Shown one piece after another: positions 17,786-26,819 of a stretch of DNA of 54,308 nucleotides (its first letter is position 1; each line of letters opens with the position of its first letter). The stretch lies in contig JAOTXY010000017.1 in assembly GCA_029862125.1 (NCBI GenBank), positions 1 to 54,308 on the forward strand, given 5' to 3'. Source of the DNA: Gammaproteobacteria bacterium (GTDB lineage Bacteria; Pseudomonadota; Gammaproteobacteria; GCA-001735895). Position numbers and translations under genes: made by a program. Under the pieces are notes generated by a model. The model saw only the letters and a list, made by a program, of their open reading frames with translations. It was not told where the DNA came from and made no database searches.

Positions 17786-19087
17786 ATGAGCAATACGCAA
17801 GACTATGTGCAATGGTTTCGGGGTGCGGCTCCTTACATCAAGGCACATCGCAGGAAGACTTTCGTCATCATGATTACGGATGAAGTTATTTATTCGGATC
17901 GATTTATCGGCCTGGTGCACGATATCGCCCTGCTGAACCATCTCGGCATCAAGCTGGTCATTCTCCACGGAAGCCGCAGCAGCATTGATTCCCACCTGGC
18001 TGACAACAAACTTGATTCCCGGTTTCATCGAAATATCAGGATTACCGACACTGCGGCCTTGCCACTGGTGATACATGCGATCAATGAAGTTAAGACCTAT
18101 TTTGAATCGCAATTGTCGACCGGCCTGCCGAATACTCCCATGTCCGGTTCAGAACTTTCACTGGTCAGCGGTAATTTCGTGACAGGCATGCCGCTTGGGG
18201 TCATCGATGGCGTGGATATGCAGCATTCGGGCAAAGTACGCGCGATCAAGCACGAAGCGATCAACGACCTGCTGGCACTCAATCATGTAGTGCTGCTATC
18301 GAATCTCGGCTATTCACGAACCGGCGAGGTTTTCAATCTACCCGCGGAAGAACTGGCCGGGGAAGTCGCACGGGCGCTCAAGGCCGACAAGCTCATTTTT
18401 GTTCAACCCGGTATTGCCGACGGTGATGCACAGGCAAGCACACTTTCTACCCGCCAGTGCGAGTCGATGCTGGAGGATTCCGCGACCCCTGGCGAATTGA
18501 CAAGCCTGTTGCAACAGGCAATCCAGGCGATTCAGGCACAAGTCAAACGCGTGCATTTTATCGATCCACGGGTCGATGGCGGTTTATTGCTGGAATTATT
18601 CACCCGTGATGGTTATGGAATCATGGTAACCAATTTATTTTACGAAGGCAGCAGAGCGGCCAGTATTGACGACGTCGGCGGCATTCTGAGCCTGATTGAA
18701 CCGCTGCAGGACAGCGGCATACTCGTTGCCAGGTCACGCGAACAGGTAGAGCTGGAAATCTCGCATTTCCAGGTTATCGAAAAAGACGGCATGATCATCG
18801 CCTGTATCGCCTGCATTCAAGACAGCAAGGACGATACCGCAGAAATTGCCTGCCTCGCGGTGCACGAAAGTTACCAGGGTTCAGGGCTAGGCAATCAATT
18901 ACTGCAATTCGCCGAAGATCGAGCTATAAAATCAGGAATCTCAAGACTTTATACGCTGACCACGCGCACCTCGCACTGGTTTATCGAGCATGGTTTTACA
19001 GAGTCCGGTGATTTCGACTTACCCGAGGTCAAACGTGCAACATTTAATCCCGAGCGTGGATCCAAGATACTACTGAAATCAATCTGA
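17786..19087 (+). CDS. argA: N-acetylglutamate synthase (kinase-like plus GNAT domains)
   Basis: 433 residues, close to the 443 of E. coli ArgA. The first about 280 residues are an amino-acid-kinase fold: YIKAHRRKTFVIMITDE at the start, VILHGSR (the H-G loop), LSNLGYSRTGEVFNL, and RVHFIDPRVDGGLLLELFTRDGYG. The rest is a GNAT acetyltransferase with the acetyl-CoA motif YQGSGLGNQLL. It makes N-acetylglutamate, the first step of arginine synthesis, and the classical enzyme is feedback-inhibited by arginine. argJ, at 30812-32023, can also acetylate glutamate. The stop codon overlaps the start of the 5'-nucleotidase gene by one base (TGATG). Confidence 0.95.
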   Translation: MSNTQDYVQWFRGAAPYIKAHRRKTFVIMITDEVIYSDRFIGLVHDIALLNHLGIKLVILHGSRSSIDSHLADNKLDSRFHRNIRITDTAALPLVIHAINEVKTYFESQLSTGLPNTPMSGSELSLVSGNFVTGMPLGVIDGVDMQHSGKVRAIKHEAINDLLALNHVVLLSNLGYSRTGEVFNLPAEELAGEVARALKADKLIFVQPGIADGDAQASTLSTRQCESMLEDSATPGELTSLLQQAIQAIQAQVKRVHFIDPRVDGGLLLELFTRDGYGIMVTNLFYEGSRAASIDDVGGILSLIEPLQDSGILVARSREQVELEISHFQVIEKDGMIIACIACIQDSKDDTAEIACLAVHESYQGSGLGNQLLQFAEDRAIKSGISRLYTLTTRTSHWFIEHGFTESGDFDLPEVKRATFNPERGSKILLKSI

Positions 19088-20013
19088 TGCCCTACGATCT
19101 CAGCAACTACCTCGTCATTGGCGTATCATCACGCGCCCTGTTTGACCTCAACCGGGAAAACGAAATATATGAAAACGAAGGCCTGGAGGCCTACTGTCGC
19201 TACCAACTGGAACATGAAAACGACGTACTGAAACCGGGCACTGGTTTCGCCTTGATCGAGGCCATCCTGAGCATTAACAAAATTGAAGCCGGGGTGCGGC
19301 GCACCGAGGTTGTAATCATTTCACGTAACTCGGCTGACACCAGCTTGCGCATCTCTAATTCAATCGACAGTTATGAGCTCGACATTACACGAGCTGCATT
19401 CACAGGGGGTGAACCCGTGGCCAAGTATCTCAATGCGTTCGAAGTCGATCTATTTTTATCGGCCACCGAAGAGGACGTCCAGGCAGCAGTCGAGTCTAAT
19501 GTGGCGGCGGGCTTGATCTATGACGGTCCAAGTCGAAATCGGACAGATCCACTCGAGCAAATCAGAATTGCATTCGACGGCGACGCCGTATTGTTTTCCA
19601 AGGAATCAGAAATGATTTACCAGCAGCAGGGACTCGAAGCTTTCATCGAGCATGAAAAACTGAATGTCGAAAAACCACTGCCAGAGGGTCCATTCGCCAA
19701 GTTGTTAAAAACATTGTCGTTTTTACAATTTGAACTGATTAATAGCACGACGCAAAAAACCCCGCCGATTCGAACCGCACTGGTCACGGCTCGTAACAGT
19801 CCGGCGCATGAAAGAGTGATTCGTACACTGCGCACCTGGAATGTTCGCATCGATGAAACCTTTTTTCTCGGCGGTGTTCCCAAGCACAAGATCCTGGAAT
19901 CCTTTTCCCCGCATATTTTCTTCGACGACCAGCACCAGCACTGCGAGGGGGCTGCCAGGGTTGTGCCAACTGCGCGCGTGCCGCACAAGGGAGATGAAAC
20001 GAAAACGGCCTGA
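19087..20013 (+). CDS. Cytosolic 5'-nucleotidase family protein
   Basis: 308 residues that match the bacterial 5'-nucleotidase family related to eukaryotic cytosolic NT5C1 (PF06189). The HAD-like features are FDLNRENEIYENEG near residue 16, VVIISRNSADTSLR near 75 (the motif II Ser/Thr region), TRAAFTGGEP, IAFDGDAVLFSKESE near 160, LVTARNSPAHERVI, FFLGGVPKHKIL with a Lys, and HIFFDDQ. Members hydrolyse nucleoside monophosphates. It overlaps argA by one base, so it is probably co-transcribed with it. The final codons form part of the terminator stem that follows, and dksA converges from the other side. Confidence 0.87.
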   Translation: MPYDLSNYLVIGVSSRALFDLNRENEIYENEGLEAYCRYQLEHENDVLKPGTGFALIEAILSINKIEAGVRRTEVVIISRNSADTSLRISNSIDSYELDITRAAFTGGEPVAKYLNAFEVDLFLSATEEDVQAAVESNVAAGLIYDGPSRNRTDPLEQIRIAFDGDAVLFSKESEMIYQQQGLEAFIEHEKLNVEKPLPEGPFAKLLKTLSFLQFELINSTTQKTPPIRTALVTARNSPAHERVIRTLRTWNVRIDETFFLGGVPKHKILESFSPHIFFDDQHQHCEGAARVVPTARVPHKGDETKTA

Positions 20014-20030
20014 ATAACAGGCCGTTTTCG
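20000..20030. terminator. Bidirectional terminator between 5'-nucleotidase and dksA
   Basis: Thirteen-base perfect inverted repeat (arms 20000-20012 and 20018-20030, core AACGGCCTG/CAGGCCGTT) with a 5-base loop and short A and T runs within the arms. It includes the stop codon of the 5'-nucleotidase gene. Confidence 0.75.
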
Positions 20031-20056
20031 TTTAACGCTAATAAATTGGTAACTGG

Positions 20057-20473
20057 CTAGTCGTCGCGTCGCTGCCTCTCGAGCCGTTCGTGTTTTTCCT
20101 GTGCCTCGACCGTTAACGTGGCTATGGGCCGTGCTTCAAGTCGGAACAAACCAATCTCTTCTCCGGTGTCGTCACAGTATCCGTAAGTGCCATCCGAAAC
20201 CCGGGCCAGGGCCTGGTCTATCTTGTTCACCAGTTTGCGATAACGATCGCGGGTGCGCAGTTCCAGTGCGGCATCGGTTTCCAGCGAGGCTCGATCATTG
20301 ATATCCGGCTCCTGCCAATTTTCTTCCTTTAAATGCGAAATCGTGTTCTCAGACTCTTGCAACAACTCCGTGCGCCATGTCAGCAATTTCTGGCGAAAGT
20401 ACTCCAGATGTTGCGCAGACATATAGTCTTCCTTGGGGGATGGCTTGTAGCCTTCGGGTAGTTCTATTGTCAT
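20057..20473 (-). CDS. dksA: RNA polymerase-binding transcription factor DksA, zinc-site-less variant
   Basis: 138 residues, similar to the 151 of E. coli DksA. After the start come YMSAQHLEYFRQKLLTW and a long coiled coil with the tip residues DxxDxA-like segment DINDRASLETDAALE. The C-terminal globular part has YGYCDDTGEEIG and LEARPIATLTVEAQE. E. coli DksA holds zinc with four Cys; here the positions read Cys100, Thr103, Thr121, Ala124. That is the same C/T/T/A pattern described for zinc-independent DksA2 of Pseudomonas aeruginosa. It tunes rRNA and amino-acid promoters together with ppGpp. The ATG at 20473 has GGAG nine bases upstream. The 286 bases between it and the next gene hold both divergent promoters; no RNA gene was recognised there. 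Confidence 0.92.
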   Translation of the reverse strand: MTIELPEGYKPSPKEDYMSAQHLEYFRQKLLTWRTELLQESENTISHLKEENWQEPDINDRASLETDAALELRTRDRYRKLVNKIDQALARVSDGTYGYCDDTGEEIGLFRLEARPIATLTVEAQEKHERLERQRRDD

Positions 20474-20759
20474 GTAAATTGGCTCCAGTGATGACCGGTA
20501 ACAATAAAAGGCGGGCAGTATAGGGGCGTTTTTTCAGTTCGGCAAGTCACCTTTTAACTTTTTTTCGCATTAAGGGAATCAGGCACCGAAAGCGGCTCGA
20601 GCGGTCGCCCCGGGGCTATTCCTGACCCCCCCCGGAAGCCGCAATTGCTACTACTAACCGGCCTGACATGAAGCCGCCGGACCGAGGTTTGTTCTTTTGG
20701 CGCATTAATCATAGACTTAGCTATCATTACTTCAGTACAAACATCACTATTCTTGCTCT

Positions 20760-20987
20760 ATGTTCCTGATGCGCCTGGTTATTCTATTAGTCATTGTTGC
20801 GATTTTACTCTGGTTGCTTAAAAGGGTGTTCAGCTCTGAGCCCGAACCGGAGCAACTGGAATCGACGAAGCCGGAAAATATGCGCCAATGCAAGTATTGC
20901 GGGGTCCATGTGCCCGAATCATCAATCCTGTTGGTAAAAGACGAGCCTTATTGCTGTCAACAACATGCAGACCTTGACCAGCAATAA
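20760..20987 (+). CDS. Small PP0621-family membrane protein with zinc-ribbon-like tail
   Basis: 75 residues. One N-terminal membrane helix (LVILLVIVAILLWLL) is followed by an acidic linker (SSEPEPEQLE). A cytoplasmic tail has C-K-Y-C-G-V-H-V-P and a second Cys/His cluster (Y-C-C-Q-Q-H), which looks like a zinc ribbon. Small proteins of this type (PP0621 family) often sit directly upstream of pilS in Pseudomonas relatives, as here. ATG 20760 and ATG 20769 are both possible starts. The end overlaps pilS by 23 bases, so the two are probably co-expressed. No function is established. Confidence 0.75.
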   Translation: MFLMRLVILLVIVAILLWLLKRVFSSEPEPEQLESTKPENMRQCKYCGVHVPESSILLVKDEPYCCQQHADLDQQ

Positions 20988-22587
20988 TCTCCTGGACAGC
21001 GGGTACAAGACACGCTCGACGAACTGGACTTCGGTTCGCTTACTCAACGTTTACCGTCTGGGCCTGTCGGCAATTTTTTTCGCGCAGAGCTTCATCAGCC
21101 CGTCACCGCTGCTTAACATCGTCAATCTGACGCTCTACTCGTGGACCAGTTTTGCCTTCCTGGTGCTTGCCCTGGTGTGGATAGTGGCCGCCCTAATCGA
21201 ACGGCGTGGCTTCAAACGTCAGGTGTCACTGCAAATCTATAGTGATACGGTAATCATTATCCTGCTGATGCACGCTTGCGGCGGAATTTCCAGCGGCCTC
21301 GGCATGTTGTTGATAATCTCGGTCGCGGTAACCGGTTTACTCACCGAACAGGTTATGGCCGTTCTGTTCGCTTCGCTGGCCTCGCTCGGACTGCTGACCG
21401 AGCATGTTTACTCGGTAATCAACATCCCCGGCTATACCGGTACTTCGACCCAGGTCGGAATCCTCGGTGCCAGCCTGATTGCGACAGCGATCGTCACGCA
21501 TAACCTGATTATGCGGGTGCGCAGTAGCGAACAATTGATCCAGCAACGCGAACGCGACGTCGCGTTATTGTCGGCTTTAAACCAGGAAATAATTGAGAAC
21601 CTGCAGGCCGGAGTGATCGTGCTGAGTCGTAATGACCAGATTCGACATATCAATCGGGCGGCGCTGGACATGTTACATATCGCCAACAAAACCTCCATTT
21701 CGATGCACAAGGACTGCCCCAAGCTGTTGGCCGCACTTGAAAACTGGCGTAAAACTTCGGACGAGGATTCGACTTCGCCGTCTTTCGAAACCGGAATCGA
21801 CAATATTCAGGTCAGTTTTCGCCAGCTCGAAAGCGAAGGCCAACCCAATACCATGATTTTCCTCAACGATATATCGTCGATTCGAGATAGCATGCAGCAA
21901 GCCAAACTCGCTTCGCTCGGTCATTTAACCGCCAGTATCGCGCACGAAATCAGGAACCCGCTCGGGGCGATTTCATATGCCGCCGAATTGCTCAATGAAA
22001 GCGACGAATTCGGCGACGGGGATCAGCGCATGATCGAAATAATCAACCAGCACACCTTGCGCATCAATAACATCATTGAAGATATCCTGAAAATCTCCCG
22101 CAGTGGCCCAACCGTGAAGGAGCCTATCGACCTGCGCACATGGCTACCAAACTTTATCGATCGTTTCTGTCAATCCGGCCTGGCGCAACCCGATTCCTTC
22201 GAGCTCAAAATTGAAATCCCGAATCCCGGGCTGCAGTTTGACTCGGGTCACCTGGCGCAAATACTGACCAATCTTTGCACCAATGCCTGTGTTCATGGTG
22301 ACCAGGATAAACCGGTCATTATTCGGGTTTTCTCTACCCTGGCCTACCCGTTATGCATCGAGATCGCCGACCAGGGACCCGGCATCGAGGGTGAAATCCT
22401 GGACAAGATATTCGAACCCTTTTATACCACCAGTCACCAGGGCTCGGGGCTGGGCTTATATATCGTCGGACAACTGTGCGAACTCAACAACGCTTTTATC
22501 TCGGCCCAGATAAATCAGTATAATGGCACCAGTTTCATCCTGCAGATGACTTCCCTCGCGACCGAACTAGACGATCAGGTAAATTAA
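20965..22587 (+). CDS. pilS: Type IV pilus sensor histidine kinase PilS
   Basis: 540 residues. About six membrane segments occupy residues 25-180. A PAS-like region follows (ENLQAGVIVLSRNDQIRHIN near 210-230). The dimerisation/phosphoacceptor box is IAHEIRNPLGAISYAAELL near residue 325, and the ATPase domain has N-L-C-T-N-A-C (N box), DQGPGIEG (G1) and GSGLGLYIV (G2). In Pseudomonas PilS sits at the pole, senses PilA in the membrane and controls PilR phosphorylation. Its stop overlaps the pilR start by one base (ATTAATG). The order pilS-pilR-pilA(-)-pilBCD is the Pseudomonas arrangement. Confidence 0.95.
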   Translation: MQTLTSNNLLDSGYKTRSTNWTSVRLLNVYRLGLSAIFFAQSFISPSPLLNIVNLTLYSWTSFAFLVLALVWIVAALIERRGFKRQVSLQIYSDTVIIILLMHACGGISSGLGMLLIISVAVTGLLTEQVMAVLFASLASLGLLTEHVYSVINIPGYTGTSTQVGILGASLIATAIVTHNLIMRVRSSEQLIQQRERDVALLSALNQEIIENLQAGVIVLSRNDQIRHINRAALDMLHIANKTSISMHKDCPKLLAALENWRKTSDEDSTSPSFETGIDNIQVSFRQLESEGQPNTMIFLNDISSIRDSMQQAKLASLGHLTASIAHEIRNPLGAISYAAELLNESDEFGDGDQRMIEIINQHTLRINNIIEDILKISRSGPTVKEPIDLRTWLPNFIDRFCQSGLAQPDSFELKIEIPNPGLQFDSGHLAQILTNLCTNACVHGDQDKPVIIRVFSTLAYPLCIEIADQGPGIEGEILDKIFEPFYTTSHQGSGLGLYIVGQLCELNNAFISAQINQYNGTSFILQMTSLATELDDQVN

Positions 22588-23915
22588 TGTCCAAGCAGCG
22601 CATTTTGATCGTCGACGACGAGCCCGACATCCGGGAATTGCTCGAAATTACCCTGTCGCGCATGGGGCTGAAAACACGCAGCGCCGAAGACTACAGCAAC
22701 GCCACGCGCATGCTGCATGACGAGTCCTTCGATCTATGTTTGACCGATATGAAACTTCCCGATGGAGATGGTATCGCGCTAGTCGAGCACATCCAGCAGC
22801 ATTACCCGAACACGCCAACCGCGGTCATCACCGCACACGGCAGCATCGATCTCGCGATCAAGGCAATGAAATGTGGCGCCTTTGACTTCGTCTCCAAGCC
22901 GGTGTCGCTGGAAACACTGCGCAACCTGGTGGATAAGGCCCTCACCCTGCCGAGCTCGCCGCTGCTCTCCAGCAGCACTTCGGACACGAAATATCAAATC
23001 ATCGGCGATTCCGAATCGATGCTCGAACTCAAACGCTCGATTGCAAAGTTTGCGCGCAGCCAGGCGCCGGTATTCATCCGTGGCGATTCCGGCACCGGAA
23101 AAGAGTTGGTTGCGCGCCAGATTCACCTGCAGGGCTCACGCGCCGAGGCCGCCTTCGTCGCGGTCAACTGCGGTGCAATTCCATCGGAGTTAATGGAAAG
23201 CGAGTTTTTCGGGCATCTGAAGGGCAGCTTTACCGGCGCCACCAGCGATAACGAGGGATTGTTCAAGGCGGCCCACGGGGGCACCCTGTTTCTCGACGAA
23301 ATAGCGGATCTACCGCTTGCGATGCAGGTTAAACTGTTACGCGTTATCCAGGAGAAATCGATCCGTGCGGTCGGCGCCTCACAGGAAGAACCCGTTGATG
23401 TTCGAATTATCAGCGCGTCGCACAAAGATCTTGAAACCATGGTGGCGGAAGGGACTTTTCGCCAGGACCTCTACTACCGTATCAACGTTATCGGGATTAC
23501 GGTTCCGAACCTGTCCGAGCGTGCCAAGGACATCCCGCAGCTGGCTGACTACCTGATCGAAAAACACAACTACGAAAACGCAGCCCAGGTTTCGATTGGC
23601 GAGAAGGCATTAACAGCACTGCAAAACTACGCCTTTCCAGGTAACGTGCGCGAGCTGGAGAACATTCTTGAGCGCGCGCTGGCATTGTGCGAAAGCGAAA
23701 CAATCGAGGCCGATGATCTACAACTGCCGGAGCTGAACGGTGATAACGACGAAAAACCGGCCAGCCTCGGTGAAATGACGCAAAACCTGGAAAAGGAGCA
23801 GATTGTCAGCGCGCTTGAGGACAATCGCTGGAACCAGTCAGCCACGGCACGTGCGCTCGGAATAACCTTGCGTCAACTGCGTTACCGCATCGACAAAATG
23901 AAACTGGGCAAATGA
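22587..23915 (+). CDS. pilR: Sigma-54-dependent response regulator PilR
   Basis: 442 residues: receiver domain (acidic pair in ILIVDDEPD, phospho-Asp in LTDMKLPDGDG, Lys in FVSKP), an AAA+ sigma-54 interaction domain and a Fis-type helix-turn-helix at the end (NQSATARALGITLRQLRYRI). The AAA+ domain has Walker A GDSGTGKE, the sigma-54 contact loop as GSFTGA, and GTLFLDEIADLP. The GSFTGA spelling also occurs in Pseudomonas PilR. It activates pilA with RpoN. A matching sigma-54 promoter and two TGTC palindromes lie upstream of pilA at 24598-24745. Confidence 0.96.
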   Translation: MSKQRILIVDDEPDIRELLEITLSRMGLKTRSAEDYSNATRMLHDESFDLCLTDMKLPDGDGIALVEHIQQHYPNTPTAVITAHGSIDLAIKAMKCGAFDFVSKPVSLETLRNLVDKALTLPSSPLLSSSTSDTKYQIIGDSESMLELKRSIAKFARSQAPVFIRGDSGTGKELVARQIHLQGSRAEAAFVAVNCGAIPSELMESEFFGHLKGSFTGATSDNEGLFKAAHGGTLFLDEIADLPLAMQVKLLRVIQEKSIRAVGASQEEPVDVRIISASHKDLETMVAEGTFRQDLYYRINVIGITVPNLSERAKDIPQLADYLIEKHNYENAAQVSIGEKALTALQNYAFPGNVRELENILERALALCESETIEADDLQLPELNGDNDEKPASLGEMTQNLEKEQIVSALEDNRWNQSATARALGITLRQLRYRIDKMKLGK

Positions 23916-23992
23916 GGGTCTAGAGCGTATTCGTCGCTGGATTCCGTGGCTCAAACACCAGGCTTGACCATAACTCGTCACGGATTCAAGGC

Positions 23993-24028
23993 AAAAAAAA
24001 GGGGGCGAGACTTTCGGGTCTCGCCCCC
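23993..24028 (-). terminator. Rho-independent terminator of pilA
   Basis: Perfect 11-bp stem GGGGGCGAGAC/GTCTCGCCCCC (24001-24011 and 24018-24028) with a 6-base loop, followed on the minus strand by a run of eight U (A run at 23993-24000). It lies 40 bases after the pilA stop. Confidence 0.92.
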
Positions 24029-24067
24029 TCCTGGTTCATTTAGCGAACTAAATGAGGTTCGACGTAA

Positions 24068-24517
24068 TTATCTACATTCACCCGGCAGATATTGCGGCAG
24101 CACGGTGGTACCTGTGTTGCAGTCCCATGTGATACTGCCCTGCGCGGTGGCAGTCAGTGCGACGCCGCCAATGAGCGGGTTGAATGTAACCGTATTCTCG
24201 GCAGCGAGCAGCTGCGTGATACCACCCAGCACAATCGAAATTACACCTGTAGCAGGGGCACACGAAGCATTGGTAATTTTATCGGTCGTGTTATTCGGTA
24301 AACCGGTACAAAAATCGTTGATACCATTCAGAGCGTCGTCAGCGAATGACTCGGCTACGCCAATTTTGATCGCGCTAGCGGCCAGAACACCTTCTGAAAC
24401 CTTGGCGCGGATGGTGTAATCCTGGTAGGCCGGCAGTGCAACGGCGGCCAGGATACCGATGATCGCGACTACGATCATTAATTCAATCAATGTAAAACCA
24501 GATTGTACTTTTTTCAT
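24068..24517 (-). CDS. pilA: Type IV major pilin PilA
   Basis: 149 residues. A short basic leader MKKVQSG is followed by the mature N-terminus [20 protein letters not shown]; PilD would cut after Gly7 and methylate the Phe, and Glu5 of the mature protein is present. The hydrophobic helix leads to [13 protein letters not shown], as in Pseudomonas-type IVa pilins. A Cys pair near the C-terminus (W-D-C and G-E-C-R) would form the D-region disulfide loop, and a second pair (DFC, ASC) lies in the middle. It is on the opposite strand to pilR and pilB, with its own sigma-54 promoter and a strong terminator. This suggests high, separately controlled expression. Confidence 0.96.
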   Translation of the reverse strand: MKKVQSGFTLIELMIVVAIIGILAAVALPAYQDYTIRAKVSEGVLAASAIKIGVAESFADDALNGINDFCTGLPNNTTDKITNASCAPATGVISIVLGGITQLLAAENTVTFNPLIGGVALTATAQGSITWDCNTGTTVLPQYLPGECR

Positions 24518-24597
24518 TTTAAAATCCTCTAAAATTTAAAAAACATATTTGGCCGAAGCCAGACTGAAACGGAACAGCCGAATCATGGTTTAAACTA

Positions 24598-24613
24598 TGC
24601 AGTTGCTGTGCCA
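24598..24613 (-). promoter_or_regulatory. Sigma-54 promoter of pilA
   Basis: On the minus strand the sequence is TGGCACAGCAACTGCA. It matches the RpoN consensus TGGCAC-N5-TTGC with the GG and GC correctly spaced and one mismatch in the -12 box (CTGC). The predicted start leaves a leader of about 70 bases before the pilA ATG. The sigma-54 regulator gene pilR is adjacent. Confidence 0.85.
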
Positions 24614-24708
24614 ATTCCCTAACAATCCAGATAAATCTATATAATTCAATACGTTATTGTTCTATATCGAATTCATGGATGATTTTTTTGCGCTTGATTG
24701 GGGAAAAT

Positions 24709-24745
24709 ATTTGACATTTTTGTCAAATACTGACAGTTGTGTCAG
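24709..24745. promoter_or_regulatory. Tandem palindromes, probable PilR enhancer site
   Basis: Two perfect palindromes share one design. The first, 24709-24728, has arms ATTTGACA/TGTCAAAT with TTTT between. The second, 24730-24745, has arms CTGACA/TGTCAG with GTTG between. Their centres are 19 bp apart, about two helix turns. They lie about 95 bp upstream of the -24 element of the pilA promoter, a normal enhancer position for a sigma-54 activator. TGTC half-sites are the reported PilR recognition element in Pseudomonas. Confidence 0.75.
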
Positions 24746-25109
24746 GAAATTTTGCCAGATACGGGCAAAACTATGTTCCAGATTCAACATTCCAGATGAA
24801 TCAACTTCAATTGTTTAGCAATCTATTAAATGCTTATCGATACAGATTAACGCAGAATCCCGGCCCCCGCGCAGGGGTCACAAAAGTCTCGCACGAGGCC
24901 TACTAAAGCGCAAACAAAATTATTAATAAATTAATTTAACCTTGCCCAATAAACACCTGATTTCATAAGAAATCGTTGAACAGTAAAATTTATCGACTTT
25001 GGTCATTATTGTGCTTTAATTAGGTGACAGATATCTCAATAATACCGTGAAACTATAATATACTTTGAGTTTGGTCAGACAATCCGAATCTCGATAATAA
25101 AGACTGCTT
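24746..25109. other. Intergenic region upstream of pilB, little recognised
   Basis: AT-rich sequence between the pilA regulatory sites and pilB. A TATAAT hexamer at 25054-25059 could be a -10 box for pilB, but no good -35 hexamer lies at the right distance. No tRNA, small ORF or stem-loop with a T run was recognised. Confidence 0.4.
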
Positions 25110-26816
25110 ATGGCTGCAACCAACATGAATTTGACCGGGATCGCGCGCAAGCTGGTTCTCGATAAACACCTAGATGAGGCCAGCGCGCTCGAGGCAGTCG
25201 AAAAAGCGAACAAGGAAAGTATTCAGCTAAGCACCTACCTGGTTACGCATAAACTAGTCCCGGCGACCGTGGTCGCGATGATTTCCGCGCACGAATTCGG
25301 CTTACCGGTGTTCGACCTTTCGGTCATGGATACCGAATTAGCCGCCTTCAACCTGGTCGAGGAAAAGCTGATTCTCAAGCTCAACGCGGTGCCGCTGTTC
25401 AAACGCGGTAACCGATTGTTCATCGCGATCTCGAGCCCGACCAATACCCAGGCGCTGGACGAATTCAAGTTCGCCACTGGGCTCTCCACCGAAGCCGTGC
25501 TGGTACAGGAAGACCAACTCGCCGTATTCATCGACAAAGCAGCCAGCGCGATGGATACCGGGATGGACGATATGCTCGACGACGATCTCGGAGATCTCGA
25601 TATCGGCGCCGAGGAAGAGGAGCAGCAAGCAGCCAGCGCCGCCGACGCCGAAGATGCACCGGTTGTCAAGTACGTCAACAAGATTCTGGTCGATGCGATC
25701 AATAAGGGGGCCTCGGATATACACTTCGAGCCCTATGAAAAACGCTACCGCGTACGCTACCGTATTGATGGCATACTAGCCGAGGTTGCCTCGCCGCCAA
25801 TTAATATTGCCGCCAAGTTAACTGCCCGCGTCAAGGTCATGTCGCGAATGGATATTTCCGAACGCCGGGTTCCACAGGACGGCCGCATCAAGCTCAAGCT
25901 ATCGAAGAAGCGCGCCATCGACTTTCGTGTCAACACCTGCCCCACCCTGTTCGGCGAAAAAGTTGTGTTGCGTATCCTCGACCCGTCGAGCGCCCAGCTC
26001 GGCATCGACGCACTCGGTTACGAACCGGAACAGAAAAAGCTCTACATGGACGCGCTGGCCAATCCCTACGGCATGATCCTGGTAACGGGCCCCACGGGTA
26101 GCGGTAAAACGGTGTCACTCTACACGGGCCTTAATATCCTGAACGTTCCTGAAACCAACATATCGACTGCCGAAGATCCAGCGGAGATCAATCTCGAAGG
26201 AATCAACCAGGTCAATGTCAACGACAAGGTAGGTCTGACCTTCGCCGAAGCTTTGAAAGCCTTCCTGCGCCAGGATCCCGATATCATCATGGTGGGTGAG
26301 ATTCGCGACCTTGAAACCGCCGGTATCGCGATCAAGGCGGCGCAAACCGGTCACCTGGTATTGTCGACATTGCATACCAACGATGCACCACAAACCCTGA
26401 CCCGACTGATGAACATGGGCGTGCCGGCATTTAACATCGCTACTTCGGTCAACCTGATCATTGCCCAGCGTCTTGGCAGGCGTCTGTGTGAAGATTGCAA
26501 AACACTGGATGACCTGCCGAAAGAAGTCCTGGTGAGTGAAGGCTTTACCAAGGCTGATTTGACGGAAGGAGTGAAAATATACAAGGCCGTGGGTTGTGAC
26601 AAGTGCACCAGCGGCTACAAGGGTCGAGTCGGCATTTACCAGGTCATGTCCGTTTCCGAGGAAATGGGCCGTTTGATCATGAGCGGCGCCAATTCAATCG
26701 ATCTGGCCGACCAGGCTCGAAAAGAAGGCATTGACGACCTGCGTCGCTCTGCACTGAAGAAAGTTATGCAAGGCGTGCTCAGCCTCGAAGAAGCAAACCG
26801 GGTAACAAAGGACTAA
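25110..26816 (+). CDS. pilB: Type IV pilus extension ATPase PilB
   Basis: 568 residues, matching PilB of Pseudomonas (566). The N-terminal half is the MshEN/GspE-N regulatory region, followed by an acidic linker (DDMLDDDLGDLDIG, EEEEQQ) near 155-175. The ATPase core has GPTGSGKT (Walker A) near residue 328, the Asp box STAEDPAE, Walker B IIMVGEIRDLETA, and the His box TGHLVLSTLHTNDA. A C-x-x-C pair (LCEDCK, CDKCTSGY) forms the zinc site typical of extension ATPases. It powers pilus assembly at the inner membrane. It begins pilBCD; pilC starts 3 bases after its stop. Confidence 0.97.
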   Translation: MAATNMNLTGIARKLVLDKHLDEASALEAVEKANKESIQLSTYLVTHKLVPATVVAMISAHEFGLPVFDLSVMDTELAAFNLVEEKLILKLNAVPLFKRGNRLFIAISSPTNTQALDEFKFATGLSTEAVLVQEDQLAVFIDKAASAMDTGMDDMLDDDLGDLDIGAEEEEQQAASAADAEDAPVVKYVNKILVDAINKGASDIHFEPYEKRYRVRYRIDGILAEVASPPINIAAKLTARVKVMSRMDISERRVPQDGRIKLKLSKKRAIDFRVNTCPTLFGEKVVLRILDPSSAQLGIDALGYEPEQKKLYMDALANPYGMILVTGPTGSGKTVSLYTGLNILNVPETNISTAEDPAEINLEGINQVNVNDKVGLTFAEALKAFLRQDPDIIMVGEIRDLETAGIAIKAAQTGHLVLSTLHTNDAPQTLTRLMNMGVPAFNIATSVNLIIAQRLGRRLCEDCKTLDDLPKEVLVSEGFTKADLTEGVKIYKAVGCDKCTSGYKGRVGIYQVMSVSEEMGRLIMSGANSIDLADQARKEGIDDLRRSALKKVMQGVLSLEEANRVTKD

Positions 26817-26819
26817 ACA

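Noticed and set aside
20580-20700. GC-rich stretch with a run of eight C upstream of the PP0621-like gene
   Set aside because: No stable symmetric stem, ORF or known RNA motif was recognised, so no feature is claimed.
24841-24905. GC-rich patch upstream of pilB as a possible tRNA or small RNA
   Set aside because: No cloverleaf, no T-loop motif and no terminator; it is only a local base-composition change.
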